A DNA stretch of 64,000 bases from the NCBI RefSeq assembly GCF_004212635.1, contig NZ_PSRT01000003.1, forward strand, positions 1-64,000, written 5' to 3'. This DNA is from Bradyrhizobium genosp. SA-3. GTDB taxonomy: Bacteria; Pseudomonadota; Alphaproteobacteria; Rhizobiales; Xanthobacteraceae. The translations under genes were made by a program, and so were the position numbers. The number at the start of each line of letters is the position of its first letter. Position 1 is the first letter of the stretch. Below are positions 46,548-55,459 of the stretch, piece after piece. The notes beneath the pieces are model-generated. The model searched no databases. It saw only the letters and a list, made by a program, of their open reading frames with translations, and was not told where the DNA came from.

Positions 46548-47720
46548 TTATCGCGTCGCGGCCTGATAGGCCGGAGAGAGACGCATCAGATCGCAACGGA
46601 CAAGATCGTCGGATGATTGGTAGATCAGGCTTTTCGGATAGATGAGCTCGAATGACGGATTCTGATCGAGCCGCTCCGCGTAACGCTGATACTCGACCGA
46701 TCCGAGATAGTAATTGCCCTCGCGGACCGCGATTGCGACCTTGTCGGTGAAGTCGTGGAGAAATTTGAAATGGAGCAGGGCGCCTGTGACATCGCCTGGC
46801 TTGCCTGGTGGGGCCATCAGGTGACCGGCGGCGATATAGCGACGGCCGGGCAACCAGCGCGCGAGCGGCACTTTAGTGAGCAGCGGTGGCTGCCAGCGCG
46901 TGATGTTAACCGCAGGCAGCAGCCGCGCCAGCCCGTATGGCTCAAGCAACCGCACAAGTGCGTCGTAAAGAGCGATCTTCGGCGGCATCGGTTCGTCATA
47001 AAACAACCTCGCTCGCGCACCACCCACCAGGTAGTTGGTCGGAAAGCCGCGCCGACGGCGCTTCACATAGGTATCTGAATCGAAGTAGGGGCAGAACGCG
47101 ACGAGGCTCTCACCGGCATGGTAGCGCTCCGGGCCACCGAGCCAGCGTGGATACATATCGACCATCTCCGCAGTCATGCAATCTGCGCCGGTGCTCTCCA
47201 GATATCGGCACAGCCATCGAAGATCAAAATTTTCGCAACCGGGATAGACAAAGAGTTCGTCTGCGTCGAGCGTCAGCGCCCACCGTCCTGGCGCGAATTG
47301 GTCGAGCACGGCGCTGGTCCAACGCGCGCCACCACTTGATTCTGCAAAGGGCTCTCGGATCTCGAACACGTGAACATCCGGCTGATCGAGTAGGAATGCT
47401 CGCGTGCCGTCATCCGAACGATCATCGATCGCGAGGAAACGTCCGACCCCGAGCCGGCGATGGTGGCGCAGGAAATCGGGTAATCGCAGCATTTCGTTGC
47501 GAAGCTTGCCGACAGCCACGATCTCATCGGCGCCGAAGTCGAGCGGCCTGCTATCAATCCGGTGAATGACTGGATCGGGATGCTTGGCCCGTGATCGCGT
47601 TGGCGTCAAAAGTGCGACAGCCGCTTGACCCCTTACGATCGACCCTTGTAACGCGTTCCGCGCGCGGTTGCCGCCCGCCGCTGCTCTCGCCAGCAATTCC
47701 ATTTTAGATTTTCCAGCCAA
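46548..47720 (-). CDS. Glycosyltransferase family 2-like (Glyco_tranf_2_4 / DUF23-like)
   Basis: A 390-residue protein. The core begins EIVAVGKLRNEMLRLPDFLRHH, then GVGRFLAIDDRSDDGTRAF and a DxD in WALTLDADELFVYPGC. GADCMTAEMVDMYPRWLGG and GFPTNYLVGGARARLF follow. The KLRNE..LPDFLxHHxxLGV opening is typical of this GT92/DUF23-like branch, whose bacterial members occur in EPS and capsule loci. The C-terminus has YNYYLGSVEYQRYAE-like packing (REGNYYLGSVEYQRYAERL). It stands alone on the minus strand, convergent with the DCC gene. The sugar added is unknown. Confidence 0.88.
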   Translation of the reverse strand: MAGKSKMELLARAAAGGNRARNALQGSIVRGQAAVALLTPTRSRAKHPDPVIHRIDSRPLDFGADEIVAVGKLRNEMLRLPDFLRHHRRLGVGRFLAIDDRSDDGTRAFLLDQPDVHVFEIREPFAESSGGARWTSAVLDQFAPGRWALTLDADELFVYPGCENFDLRWLCRYLESTGADCMTAEMVDMYPRWLGGPERYHAGESLVAFCPYFDSDTYVKRRRRGFPTNYLVGGARARLFYDEPMPPKIALYDALVRLLEPYGLARLLPAVNITRWQPPLLTKVPLARWLPGRRYIAAGHLMAPPGKPGDVTGALLHFKFLHDFTDKVAIAVREGNYYLGSVEYQRYAERLDQNPSFELIYPKSLIYQSSDDLVRCDLMRLSPAYQAATR

Positions 47721-48322
47721 CCGATCACATCTGCATTATCTACGATAAAGACGGCGAATATAGGTGCTATGGACGGTCACATTGTCCCAGCGGGTTGATC
47801 TAGCCTCATAAGCCCGCGGCGAGCTACAAATGTGCGCTTCTTATTTGCAATCGAGGACTATCGGCCGGCGGTTTCGCGTCGGTTCCAAATAGATTGCATT
47901 GCCATTCATTCCCAAACGTCTTGAGCATAAAGTCATAAAGTGAAGTGTCGCACCAGCTTGTCGCGGATTCGTGTCATCCAAAAGCATTTGGCCAGCCATT
48001 CCGCTGCGGTTTCAAGGAGCCGAAATCAAAGTCAAAGGAAGGAGCCTCCGCCACGCATCATACGCGTATTCAGTTGGGTGCAGGAGATCTGTCGAGCCGT
48101 TGAGAGCAGATTAGAGTTGTGGCCAACGGTTTCTGCGGAGCATCACTCGTGCACGGGATCATGCCGCGTAAACGAAGCGGCTCACAAGCACAACGGCAGG
48201 AATGCGGTCCTGCGGCATGATCTGCATGGCAATTAAGCAGACGCGGAGCTTCTACAGGAGGATGTCACAATGCACGGACCATGCGACAACATCCTCGCTG
48301 GCCGCTCATGATAGGGGGCTGA
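47721..48322. other. Long intergenic region, nothing recognised
   Basis: 602 bases between the minus-strand glycosyltransferase and the next minus-strand gene. AT content is higher than in the genes. No ORF with ribosome site, no clear repeat and no RNA was recognised. Confidence 0.35.
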
Positions 48323-48655
48323 CTAGACTGCGATTTGCGATTCAGGCATCTGCGGTGATGCCTCCGACTGCACCTGATCGAGCACCGAGAGGTTCGCGAT
48401 GAGCAGATAGATCAGCAGGCTCGCGCAATAGACGACTTGCAAAATTACCGCGCTGGCGACGAATGCTATCGCGCCCGTGGCGAAACCCTGCTCAAGACCC
48501 AAATACCACGCTGCAACCAGGATCAGCATCGTTGCGGGAATAAGGGCGTATGCGCGAAGAAAACGCCCCAGAAGAACACCCGCTACGGCGCTTGCGATCA
48601 TCAGCACGACCAAGATCTGCCCTCCTGCTCTTGCACCAGAGATGTTCCGACGCAT
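48323..48655 (-). CDS. Small multi-pass membrane protein, hypothetical
   Basis: A 110-residue protein from MRRNISGARAGG; a start seven codons upstream is possible. There are three hydrophobic segments: LVVLMIASAVAGVLLG, ALIPATMLILVAAWYLGL and a long last one (AFVASAVILQVVYCASLLIY, then LLIANLSVL), and a hydrophilic tail (QVQSEASPQMPESQIAV). The family is not recognised. Small membrane proteins like this recur near EPS genes in rhizobia. Confidence 0.6.
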   Translation of the reverse strand: MRRNISGARAGGQILVVLMIASAVAGVLLGRFLRAYALIPATMLILVAAWYLGLEQGFATGAIAFVASAVILQVVYCASLLIYLLIANLSVLDQVQSEASPQMPESQIAV

Positions 48656-48940
48656 GACGGGCCGTATTGTAGCCACAGAACCGCTAAAAACATACCACTT
48701 TTACGCGGCCGCGGCCAATCTTTGGTGCGCTTGCCGCTGCGCTGCGGGCGCGCGGTTCTGTCGTAAAACGTGCTCGGACGTCGACCCGGTCTCCTGGATC
48801 CAGGAGTTCTCCTGCTGACAACTGGGTGCTTTTCGGTTCCAGGGGCTTACTTTTCCACCCGGGCGGTCGACCTCGGCAACAGGCCGACACGCAAATGCGG
48901 CAAGAGGCTTGTGACCAAGACGCCTCGGAGGAGACCAGTC

Positions 48941-49354
48941 CTAGCTCCCCTGGCTTTTACGCAGCAGGAGCCCGACCAGCTCTTCGAGGCTCTGCTCAAT
49001 GTCCGCGGACTGCAAAGATCTGGTATCGGGCTCAGAGGAATGCGGCTCGATCAGACGCAAGCTTGCGCCGGAAGGCCCGGATTTCACTGGCTTCGGCTCC
49101 CGAATGGATACGGGTTTAAACGACTGAGGCATGTCATGGTTCGTCTGCTCAGTCATTGCGGGTTGAGGTGTGGCGTATCGCGCCCTGGTGCTTTCATCCG
49201 AAGCTGGTCGCCTGGTTCTGAGCGCGGGCGAAACGTAGGGCTGCAAGTTCAAGTACTCGGCGTGCCGCTTACGAGAGATCAGCTCACGCGTGCCGTAGCC
49301 GGCCGCGAAGCCAATCGCGAGCAGAACAAATATGATGAGAAGCCCAACCATCAA
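48941..49354 (-). CDS. Membrane-anchored small protein, hypothetical
   Basis: A 137-residue protein with an N-terminal membrane helix (VGLLIIFVLLAIGFAAGYG), then a basic juxtamembrane stretch (ELISRKRHAEY), a low-complexity Pro/Ser/Thr-rich middle and a C-terminal helix (ADIEQSLEELVGLLLRKSQGS). The topology is N-anchor with a cytoplasmic or periplasmic tail. The family is not recognised; the terminal amphipathic helix may bind a partner. Confidence 0.55.
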   Translation of the reverse strand: MMVGLLIIFVLLAIGFAAGYGTRELISRKRHAEYLNLQPYVSPALRTRRPASDESTRARYATPQPAMTEQTNHDMPQSFKPVSIREPKPVKSGPSGASLRLIEPHSSEPDTRSLQSADIEQSLEELVGLLLRKSQGS

Positions 49355-49687
49355 AACTATACGCGCCCACTCATAATTCTGCCTCAGAGTTAACCTGCTA
49401 CCGTCTATATCCTGTAGTTGATAGATGCCGTAATTGACGATTTGAAGGCACGTCGTTCGCCGTATCCGTGTCGGGCTGCGCTCGCCTCAGGAGCACTTCT
49501 GACGCGTCGTGAGCGATACGAGATATTCGCTGCATCCCCGCGATCCGGTGACTTGCCTATTTGCTGGTCAATGCGCCTTCGATTTGGCATCGCACGTGTC
49601 GTGGGTGATGCGACAGCCATCGATTGACAGCTCGCTCAACGTAGCGAACATCGCAAACAGGAAACCACGAATACCGAGATCGCCGTC
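49355..49687. other. Divergent intergenic region
   Basis: 333 bases between the membrane-anchored protein and the acyltransferase. Nothing was recognised except the weak context of the downstream TTG start. Confidence 0.3.
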
Positions 49688-50905
49688 TTGTCGTTACAAT
49701 CCCCAGGTTCCGCCATCATAACCGACAGCCGCGCGCAGAAGATCGGGGCCGTCAACGGTTTTCGCGGACTCGCCATCTTGATGGTGATCCTTTTTCACTT
49801 GCTTGTTCCGTTTACATCCAGCGCGCCGGCGTTTCCCGGCGAACTTGATCCGAATGGTCTCCTGGCCATTGTCGCGAAGCATGGCTTCTTGGGCGTAAAT
49901 ATCTTTTTTGTGCTCTCCGGATTCGTTCTGTACCTGCCCTATCGCACAAAGAAGCGAGTCATCGATCGGCTCGCCGACTTCCCGCATTTCTATTGGCATC
50001 GCGCAGCCCGGTTGCTTCCACTTTACTATACGGTTGTCCTCGTGACGGTTGCACTTCATGCCAAGTCGCCCGCTGGATCGCATGCGTGGTATCTGGAGCT
50101 CGGCGGACTGTTATCTACGCTTTTCATTTTTGTGCCGCACGGGTTTATGCCCCCCTCCAATCCCGTATTGTGGTCCGTAGGCGTTGAAATCTGGTTCAGC
50201 CTTTTGTTTCCGCTGCTGATTCTTCTGATCGCGCGCTTCGGCCTCCGAAGACTGTTGCTGTTGAGCGTCGTCATCTGCTCAGCTTTCGTGGTGGCTGGGC
50301 ATCTTATCGTGGTGGATCGGATTGGGATGTTTCGCCCGTTTGTGGGCGGAATATTTGGGTCGTGTTACCAGTTCATTTTCGGAATGTTGGTTTGCGATCT
50401 CTACGTCAAGTCCAGAGACAGCGTTTCACTAAGGAGATTTCAGTCGCGCGGGCTGCTGCCCGGACTGCTGCTGATGATTGCCGCCATATATCTCAAGGAT
50501 AACGGCCCCTGGGCTGTGAGCATTCTCTACGCCACGATCTTTTGCGCCGGGTTTTCCATGGTGCTGCTGGCGGTGTTGTGCGGGGCATGGTCCGCAAATC
50601 GCTTGTTCGAGGCGTGGCCAATTCAAGTCGTCGGATGCATGTGCTACAGTATCTATGCGTGGCATTCGATCATCATGGTTGAAATGATCCCGCCCGATAC
50701 GTCTCCGTTGCAAGACACGCTTCGACTTTCATTTCCGTATCTTGCAATAACGATCCTGCTAAGTGCGCTGAGCTATCGTTATATCGAATTTGGCCATCAA
50801 GGCGATTGGAGGTCGTTGTTCCTGTTGCGTAACTCCAATTCCGACGAGCTCACCGGCGCTGGGGTATCCCGTCGTGCTGAGTCTAAACCGGTCGCATCGT
50901 CCTGA
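49688..50905 (+). CDS. Acyltransferase 3 family membrane protein (O-acylation)
   Basis: A 405-residue membrane protein beginning at TTG 49688; no ATG start is available before the family homology. GAVNGFRGLAILMVILFHLL has the family His, LGVNIFFVLSGFVLYLPY and YWHRAARLLPLYYTVVLV are the standard second and third motifs, and about ten helices follow. It probably acetylates a sugar of the exported polysaccharide. The TTG start and lack of strong ribosome site suggest low translation or an incorrect start. It lies at the end of the EPS locus, the second acyltransferase in it. Confidence 0.85.
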   Translation: MSLQSPGSAIITDSRAQKIGAVNGFRGLAILMVILFHLLVPFTSSAPAFPGELDPNGLLAIVAKHGFLGVNIFFVLSGFVLYLPYRTKKRVIDRLADFPHFYWHRAARLLPLYYTVVLVTVALHAKSPAGSHAWYLELGGLLSTLFIFVPHGFMPPSNPVLWSVGVEIWFSLLFPLLILLIARFGLRRLLLLSVVICSAFVVAGHLIVVDRIGMFRPFVGGIFGSCYQFIFGMLVCDLYVKSRDSVSLRRFQSRGLLPGLLLMIAAIYLKDNGPWAVSILYATIFCAGFSMVLLAVLCGAWSANRLFEAWPIQVVGCMCYSIYAWHSIIMVEMIPPDTSPLQDTLRLSFPYLAITILLSALSYRYIEFGHQGDWRSLFLLRNSNSDELTGAGVSRRAESKPVASS

Positions 50906-51249
50906 AAGGACGTCCTGCTGGGACATCTGGGACTGCGGGTCGAGGGTATGTTCGGTGCTCGAGTTCGCGGCTGCGCCTCAGTCCTGTGGCAAAGTCGAGG
51001 GCGTTGCGGACCTCGGCGGCTTACTTTTGTATTCGGCCTAGCGCGACTGCTCCGAAGGTCCGGCGGTGTGACAACCTAGGCGCTGATCATGCGAGTTGCT
51101 GCGCGTAGCCGCTGTGTCGAGCTGGCGATGGTCCACACCAAATTCTCTGTTACGTTTCAACGCTCTGTACAAGCAAGCGCCATCGATGACCGTCACGCCT
51201 CCGCTGGTGCCGCCTTGCTGCGTATCAGATCGCGGTGTAGAGGTCGCGC
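50906..51249. other. Intergenic region at the EPS/core boundary
   Basis: 344 bases with no ORF of convincing composition. It separates the EPS genes from the downstream ordinary-looking genes. No transposase, tRNA or obvious att-like repeat was found. Confidence 0.35.
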
Positions 51250-52140
51250 ATGAGCGATGAAACCCACTCCATTCGAAGCGGCCGGCTCAGCGCGGCCATC
51301 AAGGCGCACGGCGCCGAGCTGTGCTCGCTCAAAGACGGAGGCGGCATCGAATTCGTCTGGCAGGCGGGGCCGGAATGGCCGCGCCACGCGCCGCTGTTGT
51401 TTCCGATCGTCGGGCGCCTCGCCAATGACGAATTGCGGCACCGGGGCAAGACGTATCGGATGACCCAGCACGGCTTTGCGCGCGACAGCCGCTTTGCGTG
51501 GGCAGAACGCGGCGAGAGCCGCTGCACCCTGGTGCTCGAAGACAGCGAGGCGACGCGTGCGCTCTATCCGTTCGCGTTCCGGCTCACCGCTGCCTATGCG
51601 ATCGACGATTCCGGCCTTGATCTGACGTTCACGATCGCCAACACCGACAAGGAGACATTGCCGGCGTCGCTCGGCGGTCATCCCGCCTTCAACTGGCCGC
51701 TGCAATCCGGACTGGCAAAGGAGAGCTATGCGCTGACCTTTGCGAACGCGGAATCGTCTCCCGTCCGCCGTCTCGACGGCGGCTTGCTGCGCGCGGCAAC
51801 GGCACCAAGTCCGGTCAAAGATAAATCGCTGCCCTTGTCCGAAGCCTTGTTCGTGGATGACGCCATCATCTTCGACCGCATCGAGAGCAGCTCGGTCCGC
51901 TATGCCGCCGGGCAGGGCGCATCAACCGGGCCGTGGCTGAAAATGTCCTGGCGCGGTTTTCGCGAGCTCGGCGTCTGGTCGAAACCGTCGGGCGCGCCGT
52001 TCCTTTGCATCGAGCCCTGGCGCGGCCATGCCAGTCCCGCCGGCTTCGACGGCGAGTTCACCGACAAGCCCGGCCTGATGCATATCGCGGCGGGAGCGGA
52101 AGAACGCTTGTCGTTCCGGATCGAAGTCGGATCGTCCTAG
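51250..52140 (+). CDS. Aldose 1-epimerase family protein (mutarotase-like)
   Basis: A 296-residue cytosolic protein with LSAAIKAHGAELCSLKDGG (N-terminal), FPIVGRLANDELRH, the QHGFARDSRFAW block and GGHPAFNWPL, which carries the His used as catalytic acid/base in this family. WSKPSGAPFLCIEPW near the C-terminus is also typical. It interconverts anomers of aldoses or hexose phosphates; substrate uncertain. Its last 83 bases overlap the 3' end of the convergent MBL-fold gene. Confidence 0.88.
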   Translation: MSDETHSIRSGRLSAAIKAHGAELCSLKDGGGIEFVWQAGPEWPRHAPLLFPIVGRLANDELRHRGKTYRMTQHGFARDSRFAWAERGESRCTLVLEDSEATRALYPFAFRLTAAYAIDDSGLDLTFTIANTDKETLPASLGGHPAFNWPLQSGLAKESYALTFANAESSPVRRLDGGLLRAATAPSPVKDKSLPLSEALFVDDAIIFDRIESSSVRYAAGQGASTGPWLKMSWRGFRELGVWSKPSGAPFLCIEPWRGHASPAGFDGEFTDKPGLMHIAAGAEERLSFRIEVGSS

Positions 52141-52999
52141 AGCGACGTCCTCGGACCTCGATGCGCGTCAGGTCCTCGCCGAGCACGACAGGGCCTGAGT
52201 AGTCCCGCCGGACATCGTTGAGCAGCGCGCTCAGCATGGAATCGTCGGTGCGCGGCCGGTGATGGGTCAGGGCGAGCTTCTTGACACCGGCCTTGGCCGC
52301 GACCTTGCCGACCGTATCGCCGCAGGCGATCGTGAATTTCGCAAGCCGGCGCAAGTGCTCGTTGTTGATTTCTGGCGTTGCGAGGAAGCAGCACTGAACC
52401 AGCAGGTCGGCGCCCTCAGCCAGTCGCTCGAGACCGGGGCAGGGGACCGTGTCGCCGGAAATCGCAATGACCTTGCCCTCCGCCTCGAAGCGGTAGCCGA
52501 GACACATCCAGCGTTGGAGGAAGGCCGGCGGCATGTCGAGGCCGTCGCCATGCGAGACGAACTCGGCGCTGATCTTCCAGCGGCCGGTGTCGAGAACGGG
52601 ACCCGGCACGATGTCCGTTGCAACCACCGGTTTCCAGCCGCCGAAGGTCGGCTCGCCGCGATCCCGCCAGGTGATGTCCTTGTCGTAGACCTGCGTGATC
52701 AGCGTATTGACCAGCCGTTCGGTATCCGGGGGACCATAGATGCGCAGCTCGTCCTTGCGGCCATGCATCCATGAATTCAGCATCACATCGTAGAGGTCGC
52801 CGATGTGGTCGAAATGGTGATGGGTGAGAAAGACCGTGTTGATGGCGCCGAGCGGCACGCCGGCCTTGCTGAGCTGCAGCATGACGCCGCGGCCGGCGTC
52901 GATCAGGATGTTCTCGTCGCCGAGCCTGATCAGCGTGGTCGTCGCCATCCGGCGAGGATCCGGGCGCGGGCCGCCGGTGCCGAGCAGTATGACCTCCAT
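52058..52999 (-). CDS. MBL-fold metallo-hydrolase (RNase Z/arylsulfatase-like)
   Basis: A 313-residue protein starting at MEVILLGTGGPRP with GGAGG upstream; a start 15 codons further up is less likely. The metal-binding HxHxDH motif is in FLTHHHFDHIGDLYDVML, followed by GDTVPCPGLERLA and LTHHRPRTDDSM near the C-terminus. This is the ElaC-like branch; the substrate could be tRNA 3' ends, a phosphodiester or an arylsulfate. The natural-looking end (LGEDLTRIEV) is followed by about 31 extra residues running into the convergent epimerase gene, so the original stop may have been lost. Confidence 0.88.
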   Translation of the reverse strand: MEVILLGTGGPRPDPRRMATTTLIRLGDENILIDAGRGVMLQLSKAGVPLGAINTVFLTHHHFDHIGDLYDVMLNSWMHGRKDELRIYGPPDTERLVNTLITQVYDKDITWRDRGEPTFGGWKPVVATDIVPGPVLDTGRWKISAEFVSHGDGLDMPPAFLQRWMCLGYRFEAEGKVIAISGDTVPCPGLERLAEGADLLVQCCFLATPEINNEHLRRLAKFTIACGDTVGKVAAKAGVKKLALTHHRPRTDDSMLSALLNDVRRDYSGPVVLGEDLTRIEVRGRRSRTIRLRSGTTSVLPLPPRYASGRACR

Positions 53000-53095
53000 G
53001 GCGCCACCTCCAGCGTGAAAATCTTTCACAGTAGATTTGAACACGGCAAGCTAAGCAAGCCGCATCAAGGCCGACGCCGGAACGGAGCAGGGCGC

Positions 53096-54256
53096 TCAGC
53101 GGACGCCGGCCGCAGTGGCGACGAGGGTCGGCCGGATGGTTGATCGGTCCGCTCTCGCGGACGTCAGGCGGTGCGCCAGATCCTGCGCATGCCGCTCGAC
53201 CAGATGCCAGGTCGCGCGGGCGACGAAATAGCTGAGCGCGGCGGTGACCGCATAGGCGATGAGCAGCGAGACCAGCCCGTCCGCGAGCGGCCAGATCTGG
53301 CGCAGGCCATAGATCACCGCGAAGTGCGACAGATACATCGAATAGGAATTGCGGCCGAGCGCCTCGATCGGCCGCCAGCGGAGTGCGAGGCGGATGCAGC
53401 CGGCGACCAGCGCACCGAGCACGAGATTGATCATCAGATAGTTGAATTCATGCGAGCCGGTGGCGCGGTCGGCGATGCAGGACAGTGCGATGAAGACGGC
53501 GAAGACCGCGGCATCCGACTTCGCAAAGCCGTCGCGCAGCGAGAAGAACAGCGCGCAGCCGACGAGGAAGACCGGAAGCTGGTTGAGGAAGCTGATGTGC
53601 AGCGTGGTCCAGACGAAAGCTTCGTTGCCCGATCCGTAATAGGCCGAGAACAGCGCGAAGGCGAACGGCTTGAACAGGCAGACATTGACGAGATGCAGCA
53701 CGATCGCGAGCGCGAGATAGAGATGACGGCGTGCTCCGAACGCGGTGATCAGGAGCGGAAAGACCAGATAGAACGTCATCTCCGCCGCGATCGACCAGTC
53801 GCCCGGCACGACACTGTTGACGCTGTCCGGCCAGAAGCCGTGCAGGAACGTCGCGGTCAGGATCACCTGAAGCGGTCCGACGCCGTTGGGAGCGTTGGCG
53901 CTCGGCCCCGTGCCGTTGACGAGCAGGTAGACCGGGATCGCGAGCCAGAACAGCGGCGCGATGCGCAGGAAACGGCGGATGTAGAACTTGCGCGTCGGAT
54001 TCGTTTCGGTGCGCTGCGTCCACATCAGGCACATCGTCATGGCGCTGACGAAGTAGAACACGTTGACGCCGGTCCAGCCGCACATGAAGGCGAAGTCGAC
54101 GGCGCCGATGTGCGACGGGAACGACTGCGAGACGTGGATCGCCATCACGCCGGCAATGGCAAGACCGCGCAGCAAGTCGAGCGTGTGCGAACGGCCGAAG
54201 GGCGTTGCGCCTTCTTTGGTTCGACCGGCTGCCAAGCGGGCTTGCCCCTGCATCAC
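53096..54256 (-). CDS. Acyltransferase 3 family membrane protein
   Basis: A 386-residue protein. SHTLDLLRGLAIAGVMAIHVSQ has the family His, WTGVNVFYFVSAMTMCLM and FYIRRFLRIAPLFWLAIPVY are motifs two and three, and IEALGRNSYSMYLSHFAVIY is the last typical block. It has about ten helices. It could O-acylate a surface glycan; it is separated from the EPS locus by two unrelated genes, so a link is only inferred. It is divergent from the response regulator. Confidence 0.87.
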   Translation of the reverse strand: MMQGQARLAAGRTKEGATPFGRSHTLDLLRGLAIAGVMAIHVSQSFPSHIGAVDFAFMCGWTGVNVFYFVSAMTMCLMWTQRTETNPTRKFYIRRFLRIAPLFWLAIPVYLLVNGTGPSANAPNGVGPLQVILTATFLHGFWPDSVNSVVPGDWSIAAEMTFYLVFPLLITAFGARRHLYLALAIVLHLVNVCLFKPFAFALFSAYYGSGNEAFVWTTLHISFLNQLPVFLVGCALFFSLRDGFAKSDAAVFAVFIALSCIADRATGSHEFNYLMINLVLGALVAGCIRLALRWRPIEALGRNSYSMYLSHFAVIYGLRQIWPLADGLVSLLIAYAVTAALSYFVARATWHLVERHAQDLAHRLTSARADRSTIRPTLVATAAGVR

Positions 54257-54546
54257 GCCTTCTCCATGGTCTGGTATCTGCGAGCGGAGGGACCATAGAG
54301 GCGGGGCCGGCGTTTCCGAAGCCGAAGGCGTCTTTTACCTTAACGGCGGTTGTCCGGAGCTGACTGTGCGCGGTTGTCGGTTATGTCGGCTCGCGGCGGC
54401 CGTGCGGATCAGGCTGGCGCGATTATGCGCGGGATGAGAATTGTGGGCCAATTCATACTTAATGCGTCAAGACCATGACCAATATTGTTTGGGCATCACA
54501 ACACGCCTAGTATCGCGGCAGGCAATTTCGGGGGCTCGAATAGGTC

Positions 54547-55362
54547 GTGAATGGGCGTTCACAGGACAGCGCGTTGCGCGACGACCTGAATTTCCAGGAC
54601 GGGCCGCAGGCACACAGGACATCCAAGGTCGTGGCCGATTCCGCCCGTCCGGAATTGCGTCCCGCCGGCCGCGAGCGGCTGATCGTCGTCGAAGACGATC
54701 CGGTGACGCGGACGATGCTGGTCGGCTATTTTGACGAGAACAATTTCGACGTGGTCGGCGCCGGCTCCTGCGCGGAATGCCGCCAGGCGCTGCGCGCGCG
54801 TACCGATCTCGTCTTCCTCGACGTGCAGCTGCCCGACGGCGACGGCTTCGAGCTCGCCAAGGAGGTCCAGGCGACCAGCAACGCCGGCATCATCTTCGTG
54901 ACGCGCCGCGATACCGATGTCGATCGCATCCTCGGCCTCGAGATCGCCGGCGACCATTACGTCACCAAGCCGATCAACTTGCGCGACTTGCTCGCGCGCG
55001 CGCGCAGCGTGCTGCGGCGGCGCTCGCTCGATCGCAAGGCGGCGCGCAACCACAATTCGATCGCGTTCGGCGACTGGATCATCGACCTGACCCGGCGCGA
55101 GCTGCTCGGCAGCGACGGCAAGCCGGTGGCATTGACCCGCGCCGAATTCGACCTGCTCGCCGCGCTGGTCGGCGCCGACGGCAGGCCGCTCAGCCGCGAC
55201 TATCTGATCGAGGTGGTCAGCAACCGCCAGGCCGAGGTCGACATTCGCACGGTCGATGCGCTGGTGGCGCGGCTGCGCCGCAAGCTCATCGGCAGCGGCA
55301 CGCCCGTGATCGCGACCGTCACCGGCGTCGGCTACAAGCTCGCGCTCAGCGAGCGGCTCTAG
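54547..55362 (+). CDS. Orphan OmpR/PhoB-type response regulator
   Basis: A 271-residue protein from a GTG start, with an extended N-terminus of about 43 residues. Receiver domain: RLIVVEDDPVTRTMLVGYFD (acidic pair), LVFLDVQLPDGDGFEL (phosphoacceptor Asp), GIIFVTRRDTDVDR and HYVTKPINLRDLL (Lys). The C-terminal winged-helix has LTRAEFDLLAALVGADGRPL and RTVDALVARLRRKLI and GVGYKLALSERL. No histidine kinase lies next to it. Its stop codon G is the first base of a rhizobial palindrome. It resembles the TorR/ArcA-like group, but targets are unknown. Confidence 0.93.
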   Translation: MNGRSQDSALRDDLNFQDGPQAHRTSKVVADSARPELRPAGRERLIVVEDDPVTRTMLVGYFDENNFDVVGAGSCAECRQALRARTDLVFLDVQLPDGDGFELAKEVQATSNAGIIFVTRRDTDVDRILGLEIAGDHYVTKPINLRDLLARARSVLRRRSLDRKAARNHNSIAFGDWIIDLTRRELLGSDGKPVALTRAEFDLLAALVGADGRPLSRDYLIEVVSNRQAEVDIRTVDALVARLRRKLIGSGTPVIATVTGVGYKLALSERL

Positions 55363-55431
55363 AGCATGATCCGGACCCGAAGGGCCGCGTTAGCGCAAAG
55401 TGTGAAGCGGTTTTCCGACAAGATCATGCTC
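55362..55431. repeat. Rhizobial palindromic repeat (GAGCATGATC family)
   Basis: GAGCATGATC at 55362-55371 and its exact reverse complement GATCATGCTC at 55422-55431 flank a 50-base core (containing GAAGCGGTTTTCCGA). This is a widespread rhizobial intergenic element type (known from established genome annotation; family identity inferred). It starts at the response-regulator stop codon and may serve as its transcript end. Confidence 0.75.
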
Positions 55432-55459
55432 AAACAACAAGACACCGGCAGCATCGCCG

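Noticed and set aside
53171..54298. 375-codon plus-strand ORF antisense to the acyltransferase
   Set aside because: Very rich in Arg, Glu and Asp in the pattern typical of an antisense frame to a membrane-protein gene.
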